From Caballeronia udeis (GTDB lineage: Bacteria > Pseudomonadota > Gammaproteobacteria > Burkholderiales > Burkholderiaceae), in NCBI RefSeq assembly GCF_001544555.2, contig NZ_FCOK02000006.1:1-64000 (forward strand): a stretch of DNA of 64,000 nucleotides, read 5' to 3'. Under the pieces are notes generated by a model. That model was not told the origin of the DNA and ran no database searches. It saw only the letters and a program-made list of their open reading frames with translations. The translations under genes and the position numbers were made by a program. Positions 35,773 to 45,569 of this stretch are shown here, piece after piece (the stretch's first letter is position 1; each line of letters starts with the position of its first letter).

Positions 35773-36778
35773 CTTGCGCAAATGGGGGATCGGCTCGATC
35801 GAGGCCCTGCTGATTCTCGTGATCGCCGCCATGGTGATCGGGCTCGGGGCTACGACTTCAACGTTCCTTACCCTGCCCAACCTGTTCGACCTGCTTAACC
35901 AAAGCGCGGTCAACATCATCTTTGCGGCCGGCTTGCTGGTCGTGCTCATTGCCGGCGGGATCGACATCTCGTTCGCGGTCGGCGCGTCCGTGGTCCAGTA
36001 CCTGACGGCGCTGACCGTCATGCGGCTGGGCGGCGGCGACTGGGCATTGGGCTTCCTGGTGGCCGCCGGGTTCGGCTGTCTGCTGGGCGCGATCAACGCC
36101 ACCATCATTTACCGCTTTCGCATCGTATCGATCGTCGTGACCATCGCGACCTTCAACGTGTTCTTCGGTGGCTTGATGTTCCTCACGGGCGGCGTGTCGA
36201 TCTACGACCTGCCGGACTGGTGGATGAACCGCGTGTCGCTGATCTCGTTCAAGACGTCAGGCGGCGTGGCTGAGCTCGCGCTACCCGTCGCGGTGATGGC
36301 AGTCATGGTCGCGGCCACCTGGTTCCTGCTTCGGCGCACGACTGTCGGCCGGCAACTCTACGCCATGGGCGACAACCCGGAAGCAGCGCGGCGTGTGGGC
36401 ATCAACATTGGCGCGATGCATTACGTGGCCTTCGGCTGGCTCGGGATGATGGCGGGTATCGCAGGGCTCATGCAGGCTCATTACGTGCAAGAGGTGGTGC
36501 CCAACGCGCTTTACGGCCGGGAACTCGACGTGCTCGCGGCCGTGGTGCTCGGCGGCGCCCGGCTGGGCGGCGGGCGCGGCACGATCCTCGGCGCAATCCT
36601 GGGCGTCCTCCTGACCGCCATTACCGCGAATGGCCTGAACCTGCTCGGGATCTCGCCCTATGCGTTCAAGATGATCATCGGCGCCATCATCCTGATCGCC
36701 ATCACCTTGTCGAGTGAAGGCCTGGCCAAGCTGGTCGGATCGCGTTTCACGCTGCCACGTGCAAAGGTTTCATCATGA
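35765..36778 (+). CDS. ABC sugar transporter permease 1
   Basis: A 337-residue RbsC-type permease with about 8-10 transmembrane helices. Family landmarks are LLVVLIAGGIDISFAVGA, the conserved cytoplasmic loop GRQLYAMGDNPEAARRVGIN that contacts the ATPase, and VVLGGARLGGGRGTILGAILGV. It overlaps the ATPase gene upstream and the second permease downstream (ATGA), so expression is tightly coupled. The two permeases are non-identical and probably form a heterodimer. Confidence 0.93.
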   Translation: MPDLRKWGIGSIEALLILVIAAMVIGLGATTSTFLTLPNLFDLLNQSAVNIIFAAGLLVVLIAGGIDISFAVGASVVQYLTALTVMRLGGGDWALGFLVAAGFGCLLGAINATIIYRFRIVSIVVTIATFNVFFGGLMFLTGGVSIYDLPDWWMNRVSLISFKTSGGVAELALPVAVMAVMVAATWFLLRRTTVGRQLYAMGDNPEAARRVGINIGAMHYVAFGWLGMMAGIAGLMQAHYVQEVVPNALYGRELDVLAAVVLGGARLGGGRGTILGAILGVLLTAITANGLNLLGISPYAFKMIIGAIILIAITLSSEGLAKLVGSRFTLPRAKVSS

Positions 36779-37806
36779 AAACGTCCTCGTCGCAAGGCTC
36801 CGCTGTGCCGCTCGTGCAAGCTGATGTCGTCGGCCTGTCAGGATTCCTTATCATTGTGATCGTGGTCCTTAGTTTCGCCTCGGACCGTTTCCTTACTACC
36901 GACACCTTTGTCTCGGTGGCGTTTCAGTTGCCTGAACTGGGGCTCTTTACACTGGCCATGCTGATGCCGCTGATCTCCGGCGGCTTCAACCTGGCCGTCA
37001 CATTCACCGCGAACATAGCCGGCCTCGCGATGGCCTGGGTGCTGCATGCCCACGGGGGCGCGGATGCAGGCGCCGGCGCTATTGTGCTTGGGATTTGCGC
37101 TGCACTTGCCACGGGCGCAGCGGCAGGATGGATCATGGGGGCCATCATCGCGCGCACCGGCGCGAGCCCGATCCTGGTATCCCTTTCAATGATGATCTTC
37201 CTGCGCGGGCTAGGAGAATTCCTGACCCACGGCGGCGACATTTCAGGGTTTCCCCCCTTCGTGCTGAAGCTGGGCAACGGCCTCCTGCTCGGCGTTCCGG
37301 TCCCGCTCTGGATTTTCGCCGGATGTGCGGCGCTCTGGCATGTGGTCATGACGCGCTCGCGGCTTGGCTTCGCCACGCGCATGATCGGTTCGAATATTGA
37401 AGCGACCCGCTATTCGGGCATTGACACCCGCAGCGCCGTGACCCGCATCTACATGCTCTCCGGCCTGATGTGCGGCGTGGCTGGTGTGGTGATGCTGGCG
37501 AGTTTCAACTCGGTGCGCGTCGGGCACGGCGAGGCATTCCTGCTGATCGCCGTGCTTGCCTGTTTCCTCGGCCGCGTGGATCCGTTCGGCGGCTTCGGGC
37601 GAGTCGTGCCCGTGGTGATTGCGCTTGTGATCCTGCAGGTCATTGCCTCCGGCCTGAACCTGCTCGGCGCCAACCAGCACCTTGCCACCGCTTTGTGGGG
37701 CGTGTTTTTACTCGCCGTGATGTTCCTGCGCTGGGCATGGGCACGCGGTTATTTTCAGTCTTTGGTCCGCAGACGCGCGACCGCTACCGGAGGAGTGACT
37801 CAATGA
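36775..37806 (+). CDS. ABC sugar transporter permease 2
   Basis: A 343-residue RbsC-type permease. It shows LPELGLFTLAMLMPLISGGFNLAVTFTANIAGL, the coupling loop GFATRMIGSNIEATRYSGID and VLACFLGRVDPFGGFGRVVPVVIALV. It starts inside the stop of the first permease and ends in an ATGA overlap with the epimerase gene. The glycine-rich exit region is more diverged than in permease 1, consistent with a heteromeric channel. Confidence 0.92.
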   Translation: MKTSSSQGSAVPLVQADVVGLSGFLIIVIVVLSFASDRFLTTDTFVSVAFQLPELGLFTLAMLMPLISGGFNLAVTFTANIAGLAMAWVLHAHGGADAGAGAIVLGICAALATGAAAGWIMGAIIARTGASPILVSLSMMIFLRGLGEFLTHGGDISGFPPFVLKLGNGLLLGVPVPLWIFAGCAALWHVVMTRSRLGFATRMIGSNIEATRYSGIDTRSAVTRIYMLSGLMCGVAGVVMLASFNSVRVGHGEAFLLIAVLACFLGRVDPFGGFGRVVPVVIALVILQVIASGLNLLGANQHLATALWGVFLLAVMFLRWAWARGYFQSLVRRRATATGGVTQ

Positions 37807-38678
37807 ATAAGCTCGGTGTTCATGCATTGGTATGGGCCGGCGACCTGACGCCGGAGTCGACCCGCAAGGTCATCAGCCAGACCAGGGCAGCGGGTTTTGA
37901 TCTGGTCGAGTTGTCGCTTCACGGGCCCAAGGTCATGGACCTGTCGCTTACGCGTGACCTGCTCCAGGAGCATGGCCTGGAGATCGGGTGTTCGCGTGGC
38001 CTTACGCTGGACGCGGACGTATCCAGCGACAACCCGGAGTCGGTTGCACGTGGCCTGGCATTGCTGGAAGAGGGCGTCAGCATCACGGCGGAACTCGGCG
38101 GCAAGTACTTCGGCGGCATCCTGTACGGTGCAATGGCGAAGTACTCGGCGCCGCTCACCGCTCAAGGAAGGCGCAACGCGGTTGACTCGCTCAAGCGGAT
38201 TGCGGATTTCGCCTTGAAGAAGGACGTCACTCTCGGCCTCGAAGTCGTGAACCGCTACGAAAGCAACCTGCTCAACACGGCATCACAAGCGCTCGACATG
38301 CTGGATGAAGTCAATGCGCCCAACGTAGTGGTACACCTTGATACCTATCACATGAATATTGAGGAATCCGACTTTATGCAGCCGGTGCTGGCATGCGGCA
38401 AGCGTTTGGGTTATGTCCATATCGGCGAAAGTAATCGGGGTTATCTGGGCTCGGGCACTATTGATTTTGCCCAGTTCTTTCACGCACTATCCATGATCGG
38501 CTATGAGGGCGTGGTCACCTTCGAGAGCTTCTCATCCACGGTCGTGAACGAGCAACTGTCAAACGCGCTGGCGATCTGGCGGAACCTGTGGGACGACAGC
38601 ATGGATCTGGCCACTCATGCGCGGACGTTCATGGCCGGCGGTATCAACGCCGCGGCTAAAGCCAGGGCGCACCATTAG
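37803..38678 (+). CDS. Ketose 3-epimerase-like TIM-barrel protein
   Basis: A 291-residue sugar phosphate isomerase/epimerase-fold protein close to the D-tagatose/D-psicose 3-epimerase group. Metal and catalytic residues are visible: Glu in LGLEVVNRYESNLLNT, Asp in VHLDTYHMNIEE, His in GYVHIGESNRGYLGSGTIDF and the second Glu in VVTFESFS. It would interconvert a free ketose taken up by the adjacent transporter. The start overlaps the permease stop. Specificity (allulose, tagatose or another ketose) is inferred only from motif similarity. Confidence 0.88.
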   Translation: MNKLGVHALVWAGDLTPESTRKVISQTRAAGFDLVELSLHGPKVMDLSLTRDLLQEHGLEIGCSRGLTLDADVSSDNPESVARGLALLEEGVSITAELGGKYFGGILYGAMAKYSAPLTAQGRRNAVDSLKRIADFALKKDVTLGLEVVNRYESNLLNTASQALDMLDEVNAPNVVVHLDTYHMNIEESDFMQPVLACGKRLGYVHIGESNRGYLGSGTIDFAQFFHALSMIGYEGVVTFESFSSTVVNEQLSNALAIWRNLWDDSMDLATHARTFMAGGINAAAKARAHH

Positions 38679-38843
38679 AGGGATTTTGACTGGGGCTTGG
38701 AAGGACGCGAGACATGGCACGTCTGCGATCATGCGCTCGTCGCGTCCAGGTCCTTTCTTCGTTTCGCGGCGAAGCCCCAGCCGCTCGAAGACCAGCGAAG
38801 TGTGCCGTGCCGCAATAAACAAAACCCAAACAGGATTGTGCCG

Positions 38844-39464
38844 ATGATCGAAGACCGTTTTCTCGCGCGACTGCATCAGCTGGTAGCGGATGGTCGGCGC
38901 CGTATCCTTGGGCTCGTGGGTGCGCCGGGCGCCGGCAAATCAACGCTGGCGCAGGCCATTCTCGAGGCACTGCCGGGCCGCGCGGTGGTCGTGCCCATGG
39001 ACGGTTTTCATCTTGCGAACGTCGAACTCGCCCGTCTGGGCCGCGCGTCCCGCAAGGGCGCCGAGGATACGTTCGACAGCGCCGGTTACGCCGCATTGCT
39101 GGAGCGCTTGCACGCGCAGCGTGACAACGAGCTGATCTACGCTCCCACGTTTCGCCGGGAGATCGAGGAACCCATTGCCGGGGCTATTCCGGTCATGCCG
39201 GACGTGCCGCTTGTGATCACCGAAGGCAACTACCTGCTGCTGCAGCAAGGCCACTGGAAGGCGGTTCGGCCTTTGCTCGACGAAGCCTGGTACGTCGACG
39301 TCGATCCGCAATTGCGCGTGCAGCGGCTCATCGCGCGCCACGTGCAGTTTGGCCGCGATGAAGACGCCGCCAGAGAATGGGTCCAGCGAACCGACGAGGT
39401 CAACGCGGCGCTGATTGAGTCAACCCGCGGGCACGCCGATCTGGTTTTTCAATGGACGTCATAG
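38844..39464 (+). CDS. P-loop sugar/nucleoside kinase (uridine-kinase-like)
   Basis: A 206-residue kinase with Walker A GAPGAGKSTLA, the VVPMDGFHLANVEL catalytic segment, DTFDSAGYAALLERL, and ITEGNYLLL before the lid region RLIARHVQFGRDEDAAREW. This set is typical of uridine-kinase/pantothenate-kinase-like proteins, such as FrcK in rhizobial fructose operons. It probably phosphorylates the imported or epimerised ketose. The chosen start removes 49 upstream residues that lack family resemblance. It is the last gene of the operon, 165 bp after the epimerase. Confidence 0.87.
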   Translation: MIEDRFLARLHQLVADGRRRILGLVGAPGAGKSTLAQAILEALPGRAVVVPMDGFHLANVELARLGRASRKGAEDTFDSAGYAALLERLHAQRDNELIYAPTFRREIEEPIAGAIPVMPDVPLVITEGNYLLLQQGHWKAVRPLLDEAWYVDVDPQLRVQRLIARHVQFGRDEDAAREWVQRTDEVNAALIESTRGHADLVFQWTS

Positions 39465-39511
39465 AGCGTGTGAGCGTGCGGAAGATCGACATTTCATACA
39501 GACAATCACCT

Positions 39512-39534
39512 CGTCAATCCTCCGCGGATTGACG
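39512..39534 (+). terminator. Hairpin after sugar operon
   Basis: A 9-bp stem CGTCAATCC/GGATTGACG (39512-39520, 39526-39534) with a TCCGC loop lies 47 bp after the kinase stop. No U-run follows. It may end the operon or stabilise the 3' end. Confidence 0.4.
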
Positions 39535-39776
39535 ACTCAAGCGCAGGCATCCGCCGCTAAGCGCGGGTAAACCCACGCTCCGGCAAGCGCTGGCAAACGG
39601 CTGTGCCGCACGCCTCCACCACAGTCCCCGTTCGCCCCTGCTCCCTGCCGCGAAACCCGCAGCATCGCTCAAACACCCTCATCGCATCGCAGCAAAAAAA
39701 ACGTCAAACCTGCCGGTGCGCCAGCATTTTCGCGTCAATCGCACCGCACCACATTCGACGCATCAAACAAATCCGC

Positions 39777-39814
39777 TTGACTAATACTGTGTGTGGAATA
39801 TTGTATATCACAAA
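39777..39814 (+). promoter_or_regulatory. oxc promoter with shared operator
   Basis: The -35 is TTGACT (39777-39782). AATACTG (39783-39789) and TTGTATATCA (39801-39810) follow, with a -10 TATTGT at 39799-39804 (16-bp spacer). The same layout, almost base for base, precedes the second frc (52439). It is conserved in spacing before the panE-like gene (49297). The TTGTATATCA half resembles the palindrome TGATATATCA before the gntR unit. It is therefore the likely target of the GntR regulator encoded at 50712. Confidence 0.7.
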
Positions 39815-39846
39815 CCAAACAACACCCGCCAAGGAGGGGAGACGTT

Positions 39847-41601
39847 ATGGCAGAAGTATTGAACCATCCGCAGACCGCCACTGCAGCCGAGACAGCGAAG
39901 CAAGAAACACCTGCGACCACCGACGGTTTTCATCTGGTCATCGACGCCCTGAAGCTGAACGACCTCAACACGATCTTCGGGCTGGTCGGCATTCCCATTA
40001 CCGACCTGGCGCGCCTGGCGCAAGCCGAAGGCATGCGCTTCATCGGCTTTCGTCACGAACAGCACGCGGGTAATGCGGCGGCTATCGCCGGCTACATGAC
40101 GCAAAAGCCGGGCATCTGCATGACCGTTTCTGCGCCGGGCTTCCTGAACGGCCTGACGGCGCTGGCCAACGCGACCACCAACTGTTTCCCCATGATCCTG
40201 ATCAGCGGATCCAGCGAGCGCGAGATCGTCGACTTGCAGCAAGGCGATTACGAGGAAATGGATCAGCTCAACGCGGCCAAGCCCTACGCGAAGGCCGCGT
40301 ACCGCGTGCTGCACGCGGAAGATATCGGCATCGGCATTGCGCGGGCGATCCGTGCGGCGGTGTCGGGCCGTCCCGGTGGCGTCTACCTGGACTTGCCGGC
40401 GAAACTGCTGTCGCAGACCGTCGACGCCGTGAAGGGCAAGCAGTCGCTGGTACGCGTGGTTGACGCGGCACCGCGCCAGCTTCCGGCGCCTGACTCGGTC
40501 AAGCGTGCGCTCGACGTGCTGAAGGGCGCGAAGCGTCCGCTGATCCTGCTCGGCAAGGGCGCGGCTTACGCCCAGGCCGACGCGCAGATCCGCGATCTCG
40601 TGGAAAAGAGCGGCATTCCGTACCTGCCGATGTCGATGGCAAAGGGGCTGCTGCCCGATACCCATGAGCAATCGGCGTCCGCCGCGCGCTCGTTCGTGCT
40701 GCAGGAAGCCGACGTCGTTCTCCTGATCGGCGCACGCCTGAACTGGCTGCTGTCGCACGGCAAGGGCAAGACGTGGGGCGGCGCACCGAAGCAATTCATC
40801 CAGGTCGACATCTCGCCGACTGAAATCGACAGCAACGTGGCGATCGCGGCGCCGGTGATCGGCGATATAGGCTCCTGCGTGTCGGCCTTGCTCGGCGGCA
40901 TGGATGCCAGTTTCCCGAAGCCGAGCACCGAATGGACGGGCGCGATCTCCGAGCGCAAGAGCAAGAACCTGGAGAAGATGGCCGCGACGCTCGCGAAGAA
41001 CCCGTCGCCGATGAATTTCCACAGCGCACTGCGCGCGATCCGCGACGTGTTGAAGACGCGTCCGGACATCAACGTGGTCAACGAAGGGGCGAACACCCTC
41101 GACTACGCCCGCAGCATCATCGACATGTATGAGCCGCGCAAGCGTTTCGATTCGGGCACTTGGGGAATCATGGGTATCGGCATGGGCTTTGCGATTGGCG
41201 CGGCGGTCACCAGCGGCAAGCCGGTCGTCGCCATTGAAGGCGACAGCGCGTTCGGTTTCAGCGGCATGGAACTCGAAACCATCTGCCGCTACGACCTGCC
41301 GGTTTGCACCATCGTCTTCAACAACAACGGCGTGTATCGCGGCACTGACGTGAACCCGACCGGCGGCAAGGACGTCGCCCCGACCGTGTTCGTCAAGGGC
41401 GCTCGCTACGACAAGATGATCGAGGCATTCGGCGGCGTAGGCCACCACGCCACCACGCCGGAAGAGCTGACGAAGGCGCTGCAGGAAGCCATTGCGTCCG
41501 GCAAGCCGACCCTCATCAACGCGGTTATCGATGAAGCCGCCGGCACCGAGAGCGGCCGCCTGACGAATCTGAACCCGCAAAGCACGGCGATGAAAAAGTA
41601 A
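39847..41601 (+). CDS. oxc: Oxalyl-CoA decarboxylase
   Basis: A 584-residue thiamine-diphosphate enzyme converting oxalyl-CoA to formyl-CoA and CO2 in the cytosol. The first domain holds [17 protein letters not shown] and the ThDP-activating Glu71 in [16 protein letters not shown]. The third domain has the metal/ThDP motif starting [19 protein letters not shown] (~464) and ending FNNNGVYRG. The oxalyl-CoA-specific features separate it from acetolactate synthases. ATG 39847 follows AAGGAGGGGAGA. It is the first gene of the oxc-frc unit, behind the shared promoter. The N-terminal ~25 residues are a variable leader. Confidence 0.96.
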   Translation: MAEVLNHPQTATAAETAKQETPATTDGFHLVIDALKLNDLNTIFGLVGIPITDLARLAQAEGMRFIGFRHEQHAGNAAAIAGYMTQKPGICMTVSAPGFLNGLTALANATTNCFPMILISGSSEREIVDLQQGDYEEMDQLNAAKPYAKAAYRVLHAEDIGIGIARAIRAAVSGRPGGVYLDLPAKLLSQTVDAVKGKQSLVRVVDAAPRQLPAPDSVKRALDVLKGAKRPLILLGKGAAYAQADAQIRDLVEKSGIPYLPMSMAKGLLPDTHEQSASAARSFVLQEADVVLLIGARLNWLLSHGKGKTWGGAPKQFIQVDISPTEIDSNVAIAAPVIGDIGSCVSALLGGMDASFPKPSTEWTGAISERKSKNLEKMAATLAKNPSPMNFHSALRAIRDVLKTRPDINVVNEGANTLDYARSIIDMYEPRKRFDSGTWGIMGIGMGFAIGAAVTSGKPVVAIEGDSAFGFSGMELETICRYDLPVCTIVFNNNGVYRGTDVNPTGGKDVAPTVFVKGARYDKMIEAFGGVGHHATTPEELTKALQEAIASGKPTLINAVIDEAAGTESGRLTNLNPQSTAMKK

Positions 41602-41707
41602 TCCGCTTGGAAGGCATCGGCGGCAATGCAAACGCGCGCCGCCGATGTCACCGCCTGGAACATCAGTAAAAACCCACCTTTAGCCAGTGAGTCAGGAGAC
41701 AGGAATC

Positions 41708-42958
41708 ATGAGCAAGCCACTCGAGGGAATCAAGATTATCGACTTCACGCACGTGCAGGCAGGCCCCGCCTGCACGCAGTTGCTAGCGTGGTTCGGCGCC
41801 GACGTGATCAAGGTGGAACGCCCGGGTTCGGGCGACGTCACCCGCACGCAACTGCGCGATATCCCGGATGTCGACGCGCTGTATTTCACCATGCTCAACA
41901 GCAACAAGAAGTCGCTCACGCTCGACACGAAGAAGCCGGAAGGCAAGGAAGTGCTGGAGAAGCTTATTAAGGAATCCGATGTGATGGTGGAAAACTTCGG
42001 TCCGGGCGCACTCGACCGGATGGGTTTCCCGTGGCACGTCATCAGCGAACTGAATCCGAAGATGATCCTGGCTTCCGTGAAAGGCTTCAGCGACGGCCAC
42101 CATTACGACGACCTGAAGGTCTACGAAAACGTCGCGCAATGCGCGGGCGGCGCGGCATCGACCACGGGGTTCTGGGACGGCCCGCCGACCATCAGCGCAG
42201 CGGCGCTGGGCGACAGCAACACCGGCATGCACCTGGCCATCGGCATCCTGACGGCGCTGATCGGGCGTGACAAGACGGGCAAGGGGCAGAAGGTCGCGGT
42301 ATCCATGCAGGACAGCGTGCTCAACCTGTGCCGCGTGAAGCTGCGTGACCAACAGCGCCTGGACCGGCTGGGTTACCTGGAAGAGTATCCGCAATACCCG
42401 CACGGCGAATTCAGCGATGTCGTTCCGCGCGGCGGCAATGCCGGCGGCGGTGGACAGCCGGGATGGGTGCTCAAGTGCAAGGGCTGGGAAACCGATCCCA
42501 ACTCGTACATCTACTTCACGATCCAGGGTCACGCCTGGGCGCCGATTTGCCGCGCGATCGGCAAACCCGAGTGGATCGACGACGCGAACTACAACACGGC
42601 GAGCGCACGCCAGCCGCATATCTTCGACATCTTCAAGACCATCGAAGAATGGCTCGCCGACAAGACCAAGTTCGAAGCAGTCGATATCCTGCGCAAGTTC
42701 GATATTCCGTGCGCGCCCGTGCTGACGATGAAAGAGCTGGCCAACGATCCTTCGTTGCGCGAAAGCGGTACGATTGCTGAAGTCCCGCACAAGGAACGCG
42801 GCACGTATCTCACGGTGGGCAGCCCGATCAAGTTCTCGGACATGAAGCCGGAGATCACGGGGTCGCCGTTGCTGGGCGAGCATACGGACGAAGTGCTCGA
42901 GAGCCTGGGTTATAGCAGCGCGCAGATCGCCGACCTGCATCAGAAACAGGCCGTTTAA
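41708..42958 (+). CDS. frc: Formyl-CoA:oxalate CoA-transferase (first copy)
   Basis: A 416-residue class III CoA-transferase that moves CoA from formyl-CoA to oxalate, regenerating oxalyl-CoA and releasing formate. Numbering matches the characterised Oxalobacter enzyme: Gln17 in HVQAGP, Tyr139 in KVYENV, catalytic Asp169 in LGDSNTG, and the glycine loop GGGGQPG near 258-263. ATG 41708 follows AGGAGACAGG. It lies 106 bp after oxc and is probably cotranscribed. Together the two enzymes form the catalytic oxalate cycle. Confidence 0.96.
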   Translation: MSKPLEGIKIIDFTHVQAGPACTQLLAWFGADVIKVERPGSGDVTRTQLRDIPDVDALYFTMLNSNKKSLTLDTKKPEGKEVLEKLIKESDVMVENFGPGALDRMGFPWHVISELNPKMILASVKGFSDGHHYDDLKVYENVAQCAGGAASTTGFWDGPPTISAAALGDSNTGMHLAIGILTALIGRDKTGKGQKVAVSMQDSVLNLCRVKLRDQQRLDRLGYLEEYPQYPHGEFSDVVPRGGNAGGGGQPGWVLKCKGWETDPNSYIYFTIQGHAWAPICRAIGKPEWIDDANYNTASARQPHIFDIFKTIEEWLADKTKFEAVDILRKFDIPCAPVLTMKELANDPSLRESGTIAEVPHKERGTYLTVGSPIKFSDMKPEITGSPLLGEHTDEVLESLGYSSAQIADLHQKQAV

Positions 42959-43046
42959 ACGCAGCACAGACGCAAGAACGCCGCGCCGTGGATGCCCTGA
43001 CGGGGATCCGCGGCGCGGCCAGAAAAAGACCCAGGCCATTTCAACC

Positions 43047-43502
43047 ATGAATAGCGCCATGCAACCCAAATCCCCCATCGATTTCGAGCAACTGGTCGAC
43101 GTGATCGGCGACGCGGTCGTCATTTCCGACGCCAGTGGCGCAATCACCTTATGGAACCCCGCTGCCGAGCGCATGTTCGGGTTCACGCCCGAAGAAGCGC
43201 TGGGAAATTCGCTGGACCTCATCATTCCCGAGCGCTTGCGAGGGCGTCACTGGAGCGGCTACGAAAAGACCATGGCGACCGGCGAGACACGTTACGGACA
43301 CGACGTGCTGCGCGTGCCGGCCATGCACAAGGACGGCCGGTCCTTATCGATTGCATTCACGGTTGCGCTGCTGCATTCAGCCGGACCGGAACACGGTGTA
43401 AGCGGCATCGTGGCTGTCATACGCGATGAAACCAGCCGCTTCACTGAAGAGCGAAACCTGCGCAAGCGCCTCGCTGAACTCGAAGCAAAATCCAGCGCGT
43501 GA
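43047..43502 (+). CDS. Single-PAS-domain protein in oxalate operon
   Basis: A 151-residue protein made of one PAS domain (~12-135) and a short C-terminal helix, with no kinase, cyclase or HTH output. The core reads AVVISDASGAITLWNPAAERMFGFTPEEALG. Next comes PERLRGRHWSGYEKTMATGETRYG, where His68 aligns by eye with the region holding the heme-ligating histidine in FixL-type PAS domains. It could sense redox, oxygen or a ligand and act on a partner protein. It sits 88 bp after frc. The role in oxalate metabolism is unknown. Confidence 0.85.
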   Translation: MNSAMQPKSPIDFEQLVDVIGDAVVISDASGAITLWNPAAERMFGFTPEEALGNSLDLIIPERLRGRHWSGYEKTMATGETRYGHDVLRVPAMHKDGRSLSIAFTVALLHSAGPEHGVSGIVAVIRDETSRFTEERNLRKRLAELEAKSSA

Positions 43503-43554
43503 TCCGGATACAGAGACCGCGCGCGGGACTGCAATACGGTAAAAGGAGACAACA

Positions 43555-45006
43555 ATGACCGCCCAAGCGGACGTGAAACGTTACGAGCTGCTGATTGGTG
43601 GCGAAGCAATACCGCCCGGTGGCGGCGCGTATTCCAGCATCATCGATCCATCGACCGAGACGCAGATAGCGAGCGTTGCTCAAGGCACCGCTGCTGATGT
43701 CGACCGTGCCGTGCAAGCTGCGCGCGCCGCGTTGAAACCATGGAACGCAATCCGCGCATCCGAGCGAGGCCGGATCCTGACGCGCTTTGCAGAATTGATG
43801 CGCACGCATCAGGATGAAATTGCCGCGGTGGAAAGTCTGGACGCCGGCAAGCCTATCTCCGGCGTGCGGCGCCAGGATGTACCGGCTGCCATCGACACCC
43901 TCGCGTATTACGCGGGCTGGTGCGACAAGATCAATGGGCAAGTGGTGCCCGCGCGCCCGGACGCGCTGACCTACACCGTGCGCGAACCGGTCGGCGTGGT
44001 CGCGGCTATCGTGCCGTGGAATTTCCCGTTGATGATCGGCATGTGGAAGATTGCACCCGCGCTTGCCTGCGGCTGCACGCTGGTCGTCAAGCCTGCGGAG
44101 TTGACGCCGCTGTCGGCGTTGATGCTCGGCCGTCTCGCGCTGGAAGCAGGCGTACCGCCGGGCGTACTCAATATTGTTACCGGCAAGGGCTCGGTGGTCG
44201 GCGACGCGCTCGTCGCACATCCGGGTGTGGACAAGGTTACGTTCACCGGTTCGCCATCGGTCGGCCGGGGCATTCTGCAGGGCGCGGCGGTCAACTTCAA
44301 GCGAGTGACGCTTGAACTGGGCGGCAAGTCGGCCAACGTGATCTTCGCCGATGCCAATCTCGATCAGGCCGCGCGCGCAGCCGCCTCGGGGATCTTTTTC
44401 AACGCGGGGCAGGTGTGTTCGGCGGGTTCGCGGGTCCTGGTCCAGCGAGCCGTGTACGACGAGGTCGTCGAACGTCTTGCGCAGCGTGCGAAGGCAGTCA
44501 CGCTCGGTGATCCATCGCAGAAAGAGACGTCGATGGGGCCGCTCATTTCCGCGAAGCAGATGCAGTCGGTGCTCGACTACGTGGACATAGGCAAGAGTGA
44601 AGGGGCGTCGGTCGTGTCGGGTGGAAGGCGCTGGGGCGAGCGCGGCTATTTTGTCGAGCCCACGGTGTTTGCCAATGTCGAGCACGAGATGCGCATCTCG
44701 CAGGAAGAGATCTTCGGCCCGGTGGTCAGCGTGATTCCCTTCGACGATGAAGCCGATGCCGTGCGCATCGCCAACGGGACGCTCTACAGCCTTGCTGCGG
44801 GTGTGTGGAGTGCGGACATAGGCCGGGTGCACCGGATGGCGTCAGCGCTCAGGGCGGGCACGGTCTGGGTGAATACCTACGGTTATACGGATGTGCGATT
44901 GCCATGGGGCGGCTCGGGTGATTCAGGCTTTGGCCGCGAGCACGGGGACGTGGCCATCGAGAACTTCACGGAGCCCAAGAGCGTGTGGGTGTCGCTGGCG
45001 CAATGA
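43555..45006 (+). CDS. Aldehyde dehydrogenase in oxalate operon
   Basis: A 483-residue NAD(P)-dependent aldehyde dehydrogenase with VPWNFPLMIGMWKIAPALACGCTLVVKPAE, general base Glu254 in LELGGKS and nucleophile Cys288 in NAGQVCSAGSR. The end has WVNTYGYTDVRLPWGGSGDSGFGREHG. It is placed after oxc, frc and the PAS gene and before a strong terminator. It may oxidise an aldehyde of C2 metabolism such as glycolaldehyde or glyoxylate-related compounds. The substrate is inferred only from context. Confidence 0.9.
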   Translation: MTAQADVKRYELLIGGEAIPPGGGAYSSIIDPSTETQIASVAQGTAADVDRAVQAARAALKPWNAIRASERGRILTRFAELMRTHQDEIAAVESLDAGKPISGVRRQDVPAAIDTLAYYAGWCDKINGQVVPARPDALTYTVREPVGVVAAIVPWNFPLMIGMWKIAPALACGCTLVVKPAELTPLSALMLGRLALEAGVPPGVLNIVTGKGSVVGDALVAHPGVDKVTFTGSPSVGRGILQGAAVNFKRVTLELGGKSANVIFADANLDQAARAAASGIFFNAGQVCSAGSRVLVQRAVYDEVVERLAQRAKAVTLGDPSQKETSMGPLISAKQMQSVLDYVDIGKSEGASVVSGGRRWGERGYFVEPTVFANVEHEMRISQEEIFGPVVSVIPFDDEADAVRIANGTLYSLAAGVWSADIGRVHRMASALRAGTVWVNTYGYTDVRLPWGGSGDSGFGREHGDVAIENFTEPKSVWVSLAQ

Positions 45007-45011
45007 AGGAA

Positions 45012-45040
45012 GGGGCGGGTTTGACAAACCCGCCCCCTTT
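45012..45040 (+). terminator. Rho-independent terminator of oxc operon
   Basis: An 11-bp perfect stem GGGGCGGGTTT/AAACCCGCCCC (45012-45022, 45026-45036) with a 3-nt loop is followed by CTTT. It lies 6 bp after the aldehyde dehydrogenase stop and probably ends the oxc-frc-PAS-ALDH transcript. It also faces the convergent small gene. Confidence 0.8.
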
Positions 45041-45087
45041 GAAATCGTAGTACCTGAGGCATGACCTCAGGCTGGAACATTCGCGCG

Positions 45088-45438
45088 TCAGGCGGCTTGC
45101 GCATGCGGGGTATCGCAGTCGGGCCGCCACATCCGCGCGCCGCGGGTGTCGTCGGCGCGGGCGATGCTGGTGGCGCGGCACGCTTCGTAATACGCGTTTT
45201 TCCTGTCCACGATGGCCTGGCACAAGAACTCCGTGCTGTACGCCTTGAGCAGGTGAGAGCAATGCATTTCGATGTACTGGGCGATGCGCGCCTGATCGCT
45301 TGCTGCATGCGCCAGCGACTTAAGGGTTTCGACGTCCCAGCGGAACATCAGGTCAAGTTCTTCGAAGGCGCTGTTGTAGGCGCAAAGCTGCGTCTGGAGT
45401 TCGCGCGCATCGGCGATCGTGGCTTGTGAATGGTTCAT
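45088..45438 (-). CDS. Hypothetical protein, phasin-like helical
   Basis: A 116-residue, mostly helical soluble protein (MNHSQATIADARELQTQLCAYNSAFEELDLMFRWD...). It has three cysteines and no known motif that I recognise. AGGAGAC precedes its ATG, supporting a real gene. It is convergent to the oxc operon and downstream of the LysR gene at 45570 in the same direction, with 131 bp between them. The helical, amphipathic pattern vaguely suits a small partner or phasin-like protein, but this is only an impression. Confidence 0.6.
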   Translation of the reverse strand: MNHSQATIADARELQTQLCAYNSAFEELDLMFRWDVETLKSLAHAASDQARIAQYIEMHCSHLLKAYSTEFLCQAIVDRKNAYYEACRATSIARADDTRGARMWRPDCDTPHAQAA

Positions 45439-45569
45439 GGTCGTCTCCTAAGGTAGCCCTAACGACAGCGTGATATGGCTGCGTGGCTTAACTACAGGAT
45501 AGAAAGAACCATCCATATACGATAGTCACTTGTTTTTTGCTTAACTATTAAAGATACCTAATAGATGGT

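Noticed and set aside
39808-41631. 607-residue minus-strand open frame opposite oxc
   Set aside because: It is a long shadow frame of the oxalyl-CoA decarboxylase gene, Arg/His-rich with no recognisable domain.
41783-43225. 480-residue minus-strand open frame opposite frc
   Set aside because: It is antisense to frc and the PAS gene and has no ribosome site or motif.
43441-44832. 463-residue minus-strand open frame opposite the aldehyde dehydrogenase
   Set aside because: It is a shadow frame. The plus strand has intact ALDH catalytic residues.
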